Of a stretch of DNA of 64,000 nucleotides, positions 1 to 9,629 are shown piece after piece (within the stretch, counting starts at the first letter, position 1; each line of letters begins with the position of its first letter). Location: contig JBBHKE010001694.1 of assembly GCA_037447655.1 (NCBI GenBank), forward strand, positions 60,001 to 124,000. Reading direction: 5' to 3'. The stretch comes from Zygnema cylindricum (lineage: Eukaryota > Streptophyta > Zygnematophyceae > Zygnematales > Zygnemataceae). The translations under genes and the position numbers were made by a program. The notes beneath the pieces are model-generated. The model did no database searches. It was not told where the DNA came from and was given only the letters and a program-made list of their open reading frames with translations.

Positions 1-112
1 CTCACCTAAATTAGAATAATGAAAAACTTAGAATCGATTACTCTATTTGATGTGATAGAGTCGAAATTTCGAGCGACCGAATTAGAGTAATTACTCTAAT
101 TACGATTCACGG
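1..112. mobile_element. Right end of a MITE with CTACACCG-type terminal inverted repeat
   Basis: The first 112 bases are nearly the reverse complement of the left part of the complete element at 31832-32450. They share the ATCGATTACTCTATTTGATG core, the AAATTTCGAGCGACCGAATT core and the terminal ATTACGATTCACGGTGTA. The window therefore opens inside this element and only its right end is visible. There is no coding capacity; its transposase family is not known from this sequence. Confidence 0.75.
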
Positions 113-274
113 TGTACTTTTTGGCTGATGGATTATCACCCTATTGTGACAGAGTGAACAGCCTGTCGCGATTTTTCACACGAGCTGAAAACGAAGCAAG
201 CGTGAAATCCAACTGGCCGTCAGATTTGAAAACGTACAAATTCACCCTAGTTCGCTTTAACACGACAAAACAGA

Positions 275-1466
275 AAAAAAAACAACACTTGCCGCAAGAC
301 TGCCAGGGATTTTTTTTTAGGAGGGCTCAAGAACCCCCACGTTTATTTTCCCCTTACGACAAAAGTCGAAAGTCGAAACCATTTTGAGCGCGGAACGATC
401 TCTCCCCTTCTCTTTCCGTACTTCTTGCAAATTGCAGCCTTGGTAAAGCCTTGCCGCTTCGCAAACCCATGGATGGCGTCGGAAGGTTGCCATCAAACAT
501 AATTAAGGGAGAACTAAAAAATAAAATCGTGGTTATTTAAGGTGAAATAAAAACGCGTGTTGTCACGCCATCGTCTCAACTGTTGAGCATCGAAAAAAAA
601 TAAACCGAGTCCATGGCGTTTTCACCGTGGTTGATCTATGTCCCTGTGTACCCCGTTCCTGTGCTTCTCCCCTTTCCGTGCGCAGAGTTCTGTGAAGCCT
701 CTGGACTAAACATGTAGATTTTAACTGGCTCTATGTTAACCTGTTTGCCAAAGCTGTGAAAACATAACTTTGAGTATTCATTCGCCGTTGCGGTTAACGT
801 GACTTGGAATTACGTCGAGGTATGTCTACGGTCTGTCACGTCAATGATTGCAAAAGGTGATTCCAGTTTCGGAGCCGACAAAGTGTCGGGCAAAATGCTT
901 TGTACGGACAATCTTACTGCACGACAAACATTTTTCCCAATTTATATTTCACACGTGGGACGCACCACCTCACATTGGGAATTTGTCAATTTGGGACGGG
1001 CAAAAATGCTTGTACGTGAAATCTTCACTGCGCGACAGTTTTTAAAAATGATAAACTGTACGGTCATTTGACGTATGTTTGTCCCCATGAAGAAAATTCG
1101 ACGTCCGTTGTGTGGTGTGCTTTTATATTCGTATAGTAAAACCCGCACTTTTGTTCGTTCCCCCGGCTCTCCCCGGAAGTTACCAGCCTGGCATGGATCA
1201 TTAAAGAGCCTTGTTGGATGTACTTATTTTCAGCATTTTGTACAAAGAGTCAGATTGGGCGCACACGCTCCATAACTACGCCTGTTATGCGCATAATTTC
1301 CCGTTTCTCGGCCTTTTCACACAAATCGCCAGCGATTCGCACGAGAGCCAGTGGCTCGTCATTTAAAACTTTCCAATCACCAAACCTAAGATGACCGTTA
1401 GTGAAGATCCCATCGAATGGCTATCGTGTCTTTCCTTATCGATTTAATAATTTTGCTTGTCTTCTA
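275..1466 (+). repeat. A1: duplicated upstream region of the STOP1-like gene, distal part
   Basis: This stretch aligns base for base, with small indels, to 7615-8850, the region upstream of the intact STOP1-like gene. The match begins near CTTGCCGCAAGACTGCCAGG and continues to the TTCTA at 1462-1466, where the non-LTR element starts. It resumes at 5492. I see no gene in it; short open stretches here are unconserved between the two copies. It is the promoter-distal half of a 3.2-kb partial tandem duplication. Confidence 0.85.
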
Positions 1467-1714
1467 AAAAAACCTTGCAGGATAAATTAAAAAGCACGAT
1501 GGTAAACCATCTGAGTCTGGGGGTACAAAAGGGGTGGCATGACCAACACTGAAAAACAACAATAATAAAAAACAAAAAGAGCGACAAGAACACACCCTAA
1601 AAAAAGGAAGCAACAACAAGGAAAATAAAAGCACCCTAACTCAAAATGAAAAGCACGGCAACTCACAAAAACAAAAATACAAACCCCAACCCCAACCCTA
1701 ACTCAATTAAATAT

Positions 1715-4700
1715 CTACGAAAAACATCCCCGTAAGTCCCCCCAGCCCGGGGGAGCACGTTGAGGGAGTTCCGGAGCACGGCGACGATCCATAACCGCAA
1801 CAGTCGATCGGAGGAGAATAGAAGCCTGCACTCGTTGTAGAGCCACAGATAAGCGTTGACGGTAAAAAGAAGTAAGGACCGAAGGAGGAGGGCTCCCAGG
1901 TCCTCGACGCTCGAAAGCACGTCGAGCACAAGTACGGAGAAACTCGTCCAGTGCAACACCCAAACAACCAAAGATCTCGACCGCCATCGGGATAAAGTCA
2001 TCCATAGGGTCCCGGTGGGCATAATCACGCTCCTTCGCCTTAGCCGCATCACGAGCTGCCACCCCAAGATGTCGAGCCGCCTGACCAACAACTGTAGCTG
2101 AAGTAGGGTTCGCCAGAACAATATCACCGAAAATGCGACGGGCACCATCAAGCAAAACAACATCGATCCGACGCGAGGGAATAATATGAGAAACCTCACG
2201 ACGCACAGAATAGCCCCCTTTTGAAGCAATAGTGGCAACGGTGTCTCGAATAGTGTCGTGCGCCTGGATCAAATCTCCCCCATGGGAGCAACGAAGCAAA
2301 TGGACACCATAGGGCCCCAAGACACGACCACATGCACAAACAAGAGAGCCAAGTAAAGGAGGATGGGGGAGGCCGAGGCGAAACCGAAGGGCAGTGGTGA
2401 ACTGAGCTGGTGAGAATCGGAGAGTGGACAAAATAGGTGTGGCAAAAAGCCAAGACCCAGAACCAGGTCCACCACAAGAGAGAAGACGGGCACGAGAAGA
2501 ATCGGAGGGAAGCGCCGTGAGAAGCTCGGATTTAATGGTGGCGACAACCCGATCGAAAATCGATTCCTAGACACGCTCAACAGATTTTGTAACAAGGGTC
2601 GAGAAAATCGACACATCCACAAGGGAATGGGGAGGAAGAGAACGTGACGCGTCCAATAGAGATCGCTGGAAGGCGAACACACCGTCTGAAACCCGGGGGA
2701 TAACAGTAGCCAGAACGGGGGTGTCCCCAGCCAAGAAACGGGAAACAAGAGTAGAGGCAATAAGACACCAACTTCCCAAATAGGCAGCTGGAGAAACACG
2801 AGCGGTCGATAATAGACCCAACCCCCCAGTAGAGACAGGGAGGGATGCCTGAATGCGGGCCGATGGCCCAGACTCGCGATCAAATGCCCCGCGACCTAAC
2901 AGAGAGTGGAGGACGTCCATGAGGCGATCGTCAAAAGCCGAGAGAGAGGAGAGAAATGTCGAGGTGGGAGGGGAAGTACGAGTGAGGTAAGACGGGCGGT
3001 TGGGAAAACACCTGGTTAACATAGCAAAAGCAACTTGGGGATCGGGAAGGTGAGGAAGGTCGTCCACTTGGGCTAGATCTGTCTGCAGAGCATCATGAAG
3101 GAATTGGGTCACAAAAGTATCTGAACCAAGGGGGCAACCAAGCACACGAATGCCATCGGAGGGAGAAGGGGTTTGAAAACCAGGAGGGGTAGTAAACGAA
3201 AGTGGAATATCCTAAGGAGACCAAATAACACACTTTGACGGCTGAACTGAAAGGTTGAGTTCGGCTAAACGTTCCCTGAAAAAATCATATGCCAACACGA
3301 CTTGTTCTCTCGGCCCAATAATGTGCGTATCATCTGCGACCGAAGGAAAAAGGCAAGAAAGGAAGGCGGTTGCGGAGGCACGAAGGGCCCGGTAATGGGC
3401 AAGGGCGAACAAAGGTCCGCCGAGAGGGTCACCTTGGCGAGTGCCAGTAGCAGAGGAGAGAGGAATAATATCACCATCGGCCGAGAAGGAAAGGCTGCTT
3501 GTCAAAGAATAGAAAGCCCTCACAAAGGGGAACAATTGGACAATCGGAGATGGAGCCACCATAAGCTCTAAAAAAATCACGTTCCGATCCACCGTATTAA
3601 ATGCATTGGAAACGTCGACTTGAAGGACCAACCAATCCGGATGTACATCCAACAAAGCCCGAATCCCATGGACCACGGCCTCACAACCCCCTCTCGTGGC
3701 CACTCTAAACTGATGAGGAGAGAAATAATCATGGAAAGTCGGTTGGAGCTGGAGACATATCGCACGAGCCACCAATCTATATAAAACCTCTCCCACCGCA
3801 ATAGGGCGGATCCCACCATTAGGTTTGGCGATTGCAACAAGGCGGGACGCCGTGAGAAGATCACAAATCCTAGGGGGAACATCCCCACTAGCTATAAGGG
3901 AACACACTCGAAAAAACACATCGAACCCCCGGGCACCCGATTCAGGGGGCAAAACATCGCGAAACAACTCATATACTGTGCCCGAGGGGCCCCCCGCTGA
4001 AAGGTGAGGAGAAGAGCTAAGAGCCTTAATGAAAACCTCCCGATCCAAATAAAACTCTCAGAAGGCTCAAAGGTGTGGATGGAAAGGGGTAAAGGGGAAG
4101 GGGCAAGGGGGTGGAGAGCTCGAAGGACCTCAATAGTGGAAGAAGATCCGGGGGCAGGGGTGAATGGCTGTAGGGCCCGAACCGCTCGAGAAAGCTCACC
4201 AACTCGGCCTAAGTGAATCGCTCGACGATAAGAGGCCGGGACATCCGATGGCTTAGGTGGCCGACGTGGTATGAAAGAGGTGCTCGATACCCGATCCTCA
4301 TGCTCGGCGTGGAGGGACTTCCAGTCACCCCGAAGGAATCGGCGACAACGCGCCATAGTTTCTCTAGCCCCACTGCCCCCTCCACGACTTGGAAGGACTA
4401 GCACCCAAAGAGAGAACATAAGAAGTAGGTGCCAAGGAGCAATGTCCGTCGGGTTTGAAGAAATGTGGGACAAGGGGAGGTGGAGGGCATCTTGTACTAT
4501 TGTCCTGACGGCCACAGGAATACGGGTGTACAATCGCGGGCGGGGGGCTCCCAAATCATAAGCTCCCAAAACATCTAACTCACGTACGAAATTCCAATCC
4601 TCATCTGTGGGGCCGGACGGGAGTGTGGTCGACAATGATTGAGGAGAGGTGATAGACAAAGGACCACCCAAGGTTATACAATGTCGACAACTCCGTGTAT

Positions 4701-4827
4701 GAAGGGAAATGCCGGCCCCAGCGGCAAAAAGGTTGTGACACCCAGGACATTCGAAACGCCTCAAAGGTTTACGAGGTTTGGGCGGAGGTGGGGGAGGGAG
4801 AAGGGAATAAGAAGGGCTTCCGGACAT
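1715..4827 (-). pseudogene. Non-LTR retrotransposon polyprotein, copy 1 (ZnF-RT-CCHC-REL), broken
   Basis: Read from 4827 leftwards. The N-terminus is proline-rich (PPPPPPKP) and followed by a C2H2-like finger (CPGC...H...C) of the kind that binds target DNA in R2-like elements. The reverse transcriptase domain (about 4050-3212) has motif A VDVSNAF, motif B TGTRQGDPLGG and motif C SVADD, so both catalytic aspartates of ADD remain. The C-terminal part has C-x-C-x9-H-x3-C, then AHD...RD, then RRID-x11-GDIV. This order (CCHC, HD, then D...D) fits the restriction-like endonuclease of R2, CRE and NeSL elements, not the APE nuclease of L1. Breaks: a frameshift near 4050, and in-frame stops near 3213 and 2566. 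The copy is inactive as it stands. Confidence 0.8.
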
Positions 4828-4978
4828 GGTTAATAAGTCAAAGACGACATGGGAATTGGGAGGGTGAGAGGAAGAGAAAGCGTGGGAGCGGAAAATGAAC
4901 CATGTGGGATGGATGGGGAAATTGGTAGGAACCAGAATGTAACATAAAGTTTGATGCCGGAAAAGAAAGGGGAGGGGG

Positions 4979-5115
4979 GAGTGGGGGGGGGGGGGGGGGA
5001 GGGAGTGTGGGAAGGAGAGGGTTCAAGAATCGGTTTTGGGTGTGTAAGTGGTATAGGTGAGGGGGTGGTGGGGGGGGGGGTAGGGGGGTGAGGGTAAAGA
5101 AATGTTTGTTTTTGT

Positions 5116-5147
<32 letters not shown>

Positions 5148-5200
5148 TTTATTTTTTTTTTTTTTTTTTTTTTTTTTTGTTTTTTTTTTTTTTTTTTCGA
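4979..5200. repeat. Homopolymer and low-complexity tract (poly-G, TTAT repeats, poly-T)
   Basis: G-runs at about 4980-4999 and 5066-5100, then (TTA)n/(TTTA)n from 5115, then about 50 bases that are almost all T to 5197. It lies in the 5' region of non-LTR copy 1. On the minus strand it reads as a poly-A stretch, which could be the tail of a short retroposed element occupying 5200-5491. Assembly accuracy here should be doubted. Confidence 0.8.
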
Positions 5201-5274
5201 GTGATTATGTATGTGTTTTTGTGTGCACGTTTGTGCGTATGATTTTTGGAACTAACTATTTGGGGGGTGGAGAA

Positions 5275-5345
5275 TCAAGCCATTCACTGGTAGAGCAGGG
5301 GAGCTAGTGATGACATAGGGGGGTCACACCTGCTGTGACAGCGGC
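5275..5345 (+). other. tRNA-like segment, possible SINE head
   Basis: CACTGGTAGAGCAGGGG resembles the pol III A box and D-arm of a tRNA. GGGTCACACC about 37 bases later is a weak B-box match (GG.TC.A..CC). It sits on the strand opposite to the surrounding non-LTR element. It is not a full tRNA gene: the T-arm and acceptor stem do not close convincingly. A tRNA-derived SINE fragment is the best guess. Confidence 0.35.
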
Positions 5346-5348
5346 CGC

Positions 5349-5491
5349 AGGCTAGATCCGGAGGTACATGGTTACCGGGAGGATGTTCTGTCGCGTAATG
5401 TAGGAGGAAAAGACAAAAATGTATGAGGAAAAGACGAAATAGGCCAGATCCGGAGGTACATGGTTACCAGGAGGATGTTCTGTCGCGTAAT
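5349..5491. repeat. Pair of ~52-bp direct repeats at the edge of non-LTR copy 1
   Basis: The segment from AGATCCGGAGGTACATGG to TCTGTCGCGTAATG occurs at about 5353-5400 and again at about 5444-5491, with one clear substitution (CCGGGAGG against CCAGGAGG). The 40-bp spacer has its own short repeat (GAGGAAAAGAC twice). The second repeat ends exactly at the junction with host sequence (GATACGAAC at 5492). Confidence 0.8.
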
Positions 5492-6289
5492 GATACGAAC
5501 AAACTCTGATGCTTGTAATTAATTCTCAGCTTATCTTATTGGCCGACAGCTCTCTTTCTCAGCTTATCTTATTGGCCGACAGCTCTCTTTGGTTCTCTAA
5601 AGAGCCAAAATTGGTACAGTACAGTACTGTACGGCACTATGCTCGATTCAGAAACTGCCCGGCCTCGTGAGGTAAGACCTGGGCTAAACGTTACACCGGG
5701 CGGGTGATATATTCTCTAGTCCGCATCGTAGCCGTCAATTTTATAAATGGACGGCTGAAACACGCTGGTTCTTATGCTGCTGAAACTGACGACGTTAGTG
5801 TGGGCACAGATGTACCTTATGCTGTACTGGGAATCTCGGACAAATTTTACGTAAAATCAGTACTGTACTATTGATTGTACTCGGAAAGGTGTTCCACAGT
5901 ACGAACTGAAAGGTCTTGCCTCCCTCTGCTCCCCAACCTTCTTTTTTTTTCAATGTAAGTTAGTTGCAACAAGGGGTTTTCTATATGTGAGGTCCTTGGA
6001 AGCAGAAACCGTGTTGTAGGTGTTTTCTCACAGCGGAACAGTTTCTCCTTTTCCCTTCAGATTTGCACGTTTACCATCTGGCATCTTTCTTTTTTTTGTT
6101 CTTCCTTTCGTATTCTTTTGTTTGTAGGACCAGCTTTTCTCCCTAAAAATGACAGGATCAGAGCATGTGAACGGCTCCGGCTTTTTCAGATAATGTCAGG
6201 ATTTGGTTGCGACCGCGAGTAGTACAGTAGCGTTCTTGTTGGCGACTGGAATCCTTTGCAATCACCCATATTGGCCGAACTCCGCAGCC
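5492..6289 (+). promoter_or_regulatory. A1: upstream/leader region of the truncated STOP1-like copy
   Basis: Aligns to 8851-9629 ahead of the intact gene and should carry the proximal promoter and 5' leader. This copy has a tandem duplication of about 36 bp (CTCAGCTTATCTTATTGGCC at 5526 and 5562) that is single in the intact copy. The intact copy instead has a 12-bp repeat (GCTGGTACTTAT, near 9080). No TATA box stands out. Confidence 0.6.
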
Positions 6290-7771
6290 ATGGATTCTTC
6301 TGGCGGCCTCTCTCTGAACATGATGCATGGTGGCCATGATCTGCACACCAGCAATAAGGCGTCCACTGGTCAAAGCGGTTCGCCTCAGGTGACTCTGTCG
6401 ATACTTGGGCACACATTAACTCCGTACAACCATGTGGTTTCACATAACCAGACTTCTGCCAGCCTCTCTCCCTATTCTCTGCCAAGTCATGGCGGGTCTA
6501 CTGACGTCGTCCCATATTCGGGAAGCTCCCTGCAGCAGGCTCCTAGGGGTCAAACGCAGTTAAGCCAGGGTGGACCGCTGCTACACTCAGAATCTTCTGC
6601 CGGGACGCAGCACCATGGAGCAAGCAGTGGATCTTCTCCCCAAGCTCTCATGAATGCCCTTAACCTCCTGCAGCAGGTGAGGTCGTGAAAACGTCGATTT
6701 CTTTTATTATATCTGACTTGTTTTCTTGTAACTGGAGGTGACCTGTGAGTATATTGTGGACGAAGATGATTTTGATCATTCGTCAAACTTCTTGGGATGG
6801 ACATTCCTGTTGGATGGACTAGGTTAGTAATTGGTACATGTTTCTGGAGGTGTCGTGAAACCTAAAGCAATTATTTGTAGTTGGTTTATTTTCCTTTGAT
6901 AATTATGTATGCTGTGTTTATGTGTTTCTTGCTTCCTGGTTTAGTTCAGTTAGATGCCTTGAATTAGGATGGATGTGCTGTCTGCGATGTGGCTCTCGAT
7001 CTGTTTTTCCCGAAAACACCCTCTCTTCATATTATTCTGGCCTCTGCATGTTTGTGGGATATTCTGAAACTTTGTTACATAATATGACATGTTTCAGCCG
7101 AATCTCTAATTATTTGAAAGGCTTGCTTGTAACCGTTGAATTAGGGTTTGTTCTTTGTGTGTGATTCTTTCCTTAAGCTTTATGAGGTCTTAGCTAACTG
7201 CAGTGGCTGGCGGATATTTGTATTTTGACAGAACATTGGAGCACTTCAGGCACTTGTTCCTCTCATTGCGCAAAGCTCCCAGCAGGGCTCTACTGGTGTA
7301 CAAGCTCAGCAGCTTCAGCAGCAGCAAGCAGCGGCATCTGCCGGTGTTGCCACTGTCATATCACAGCTGGCAGTGGCAGCTGCAGGGATTTTGCCCCAGG
7401 TGGGAGCGCAGGATGCTCTGCCAAATTATTTACAGCTGTCTCAGCAGCAACTACAGCAGCAACAACAACAGCAACAACAGCAGCAATTTCAACATCCTAA
7501 CTCAAAACCCTCAACGGTTCAAGATCTTACACATAAAACATCGACGGTCAATTCTCGTTGTCACCAGAGACGAAGGCGACTACAATGCTTTTCCCTTTTA
7601 GAAAAAGGGCAAAGCAAAAACAAAACTTGCCGCAAGACTGCCAGGGATTTTTTTTTAGGAGGGCTCAAGCATTTATTTTCCCCTACGACGAAAGTCGAAA
7701 CCATTTTGAGCGCGGAACGACTTCTCTCCCCTTCTTTTTCCGTACTTTTTGCAAATTGCAGCCCTTGGTAA
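6290..7771 (+). pseudogene. Truncated STOP1-like gene copy (exons 1-2 only, no zinc fingers)
   Basis: Exon 1 is 6290-6676 (donor CAGCAG|GTGAGG). Exon 2 starts at 7232 after TTTTGACAG. Both are in frame and both splice sites match the intact copy. Exon 2 leaves the homology inside the CAG/CAA-rich glutamine tract at about 7497 and reads on in unrelated sequence to a stop at 7771. If spliced it would give about 308 residues: the N-terminal region and Q tract joined to a basic tail, without the four zinc fingers needed for DNA binding. There is no frameshift or stop in the homologous part. It is annotated as a pseudogene for the lost 3' half; expression as a short protein cannot be excluded. Confidence 0.75.
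7498..7614. other. Junction between duplicate copies A1 and A2
   Basis: About 117 bases between the point where A1 leaves the glutamine-tract homology and the point where A2 upstream homology to 275 onwards begins. It shows no match to the corresponding sequence left of A1. The breakpoint in a CAG/CAA repeat suggests a replication or recombination event at the microsatellite (inference). Confidence 0.6.
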
Positions 7772-9629
7772 AGCCTTGCCGCTTCACAAACCCATGGATG
7801 GCGTCGGAAGGTTGCCATCAAACATAATTAAGGGAGAACTAAAAAATAAAATCGTGGTAATTTAACGTGAAATAAAAACGTGTGTTGTCACACCATCGTC
7901 TCAACGGTTGAGCATCGAAAAAAAAAAAAAAACCGAGACCATGGCGTTTTCGCCATGGTTGATCTATGTCCCTGTGTACCCCGTTCCTGTGCTTCTCCCC
8001 TTTCCGTGCGCAGAGTTCTGCGAAGCTGCTGGACTAAACAAGTACTGTAGATTTAACTAGTTCTATGTTAACCTGTTTTCCAAAACTGTGAAAACATAAC
8101 TTTTAGTATTTCATTCGCCGTTGCGGTTAACGTGACTGGATTTACGTGGAGGTATGTCTACGGTCTGTCACGTCAATGATTACAAAAGGTGACTCCAGTT
8201 TTTTTGCCCGACAAATGGTCGGGCAAAATGCTATGTACGGACAATCTTGCTGCACGACAAACTTTTTTCCCAATTGATATTTCACACGTGGGACGGACCT
8301 CACATTTGGAATTTCCGAATTTGTCAATTTGGGACGGGCAAAAATGCTTGTACGAGAAATCTTCACTACACGACAGTTTTTTTCATGCTCCCATATGTTC
8401 AAAATGATAAATGTACGGTCATTTGACGTATGCTTGTCCCCATGAAGAAAATTCGACGTCTGCTGTTTTTTTTGTGGTGTGCTTTTTCCACGTTATATTC
8501 GTATAGTAAATCCCGCACTTTTGTTCTATGTTCCCCCGGCTCTCCCCGGCCGTTACCAGCCTGGCATGGGTCATTAAAGAGGCTTGTTGGATGTACTTAT
8601 TTTCAGCATTTTGTACACAGAGTCAGATTGGGTGCACTCGCTGCATAACTAGGGCTGTTTTGCGCATAATTTCCCGTTTCTTGGCCTTTTCACAAAAAAC
8701 GCCAGCGACTCGCACGAGAGCCAACAGGCTGGCTGTGGCTCGTCATTTAAAACATCCCAATCGCCAAACCTACGGTGACCGTTAGTGAAGATCCCATCGA
8801 ATGGCTAACGTGTCTTTCCTTATTGATTTAATAATTTTGCTTCTGTTCTAGATACGAACAATCTCTGATGTTTGTAATTAATTCTCAGCTTATCTTATTG
8901 GCCGACAGCTCTCTTTGGTTCTCTAAAGAGCCAAAAATGGTACAGTACGGCACTAGGCACTGCCCGGTCTCGTGAGGTAAGACCTGGGCTTAACGTTACA
9001 CCGGGCGGGTGATATTAAGTTCTGTATATTCTCTAGTCCTCATCGTAGCCGTCAATATTATAAATGGACGGCTGAAAGATGCTGGTACTTATGCTGGTAC
9101 TTATGCTGCTGAAACTGACGACGTTAGCTTGGGCACAGATGTACCTTATGCTGTACTGGGAATCTAGGACAAATTTTACGTAAAATCAGTACTGTACTAT
9201 TGATTGTACTTGGAAAGGTGTTCCACAGTACGACCTAGAAGGTATTTCCTCCCTCAGTTACCTAAAATTTTTATTTTCTCAATGTAAGATAGTTGCATCA
9301 AGGGATTTCCTGTGTGTGAGGTTCTTGGAAGTATAAACCGTGTTGTAAGTGTTTTCTCACAGCGGAACAGTTTCTTCTTTTCCCTTCAGATTTGCACGTT
9401 TACCATCTGGCATCTTTCTTTTTTTGTTCTTCTTTCTTTCGTCTTCTTTTGTTTGTAGGACCAGCTTTTCTCTCTAAAAATGACAGGATCAGAGCATGTG
9501 AAGCTCCGGCTTTTTCAGATAATGTCAGGATTTGGTTGCGACCGCGAGTAGTACAGTACTGTAGCGTTCTTGAAACTGTTGGCGACTGGAATCTTTTGCA
9601 ATCACCCATATCGGCCGAACTCCGCAGCC
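7615..9629 (+). promoter_or_regulatory. A2: upstream region and 5' leader of the STOP1-like gene
   Basis: Two kilobases ahead of the start codon, homologous to A1. It contains the empty site (8850/8851) of the non-LTR insertion seen in A1, which shows that the ancestral sequence was uninterrupted. A conserved stretch from about 8851 to 9200 includes repeated GTACAGTA-type motifs and the GTGATATTAAGTTC insertion absent from A1. Part may be transcribed leader: CTTTTCCCTTCAG at about 9376-9388 could be a leader-intron acceptor. No coding sequence is supported. Confidence 0.55.

Larger units (their letters stand above)
1467..5491 (-). mobile_element. Non-LTR retrotransposon copy 1 (restriction-like-endonuclease type)
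   Basis: A 4.0-kb insertion lying on the minus strand, with its 3' end at the left. Its limits are set by the empty site in the second copy of the duplication: TTCTA at 8846-8850 is followed directly by GATACGAAC at 8851, whereas here the same two flanks are separated by the element. The coding region (1715-4827, minus) encodes an N-terminal zinc finger, reverse transcriptase and a C-terminal CCHC plus nuclease-like domain. No target-site duplication is visible. The 5' part (4828-5491) holds a poly-G run, a long poly-T run, a tRNA-like segment and two 52-bp direct repeats, so the outer few hundred bases may be a separate small insertion. Confidence 0.85.

Noticed and set aside
799-1148. Overlapping 65-90 codon frames upstream of the non-LTR insertion
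   Set aside because: The corresponding region of the second copy (8189-8650) does not keep the same frames because of indels, so there is no coding constraint.
1680-1705. CCCCAACCCCAACCCTAAC considered as telomere-like repeat
   Set aside because: It is only three imperfect units inside the 3' UTR of the non-LTR element and is not present in copy 2.
7225-7500. Ser/Thr/Ala-rich frames overlapping the STOP1-like exon 2 copies (also 10570-10974)
   Set aside because: They are the other frames of the CAG/CAA repeat. The glutamine frame is the one continuous with exon 1 and the zinc-finger exons.
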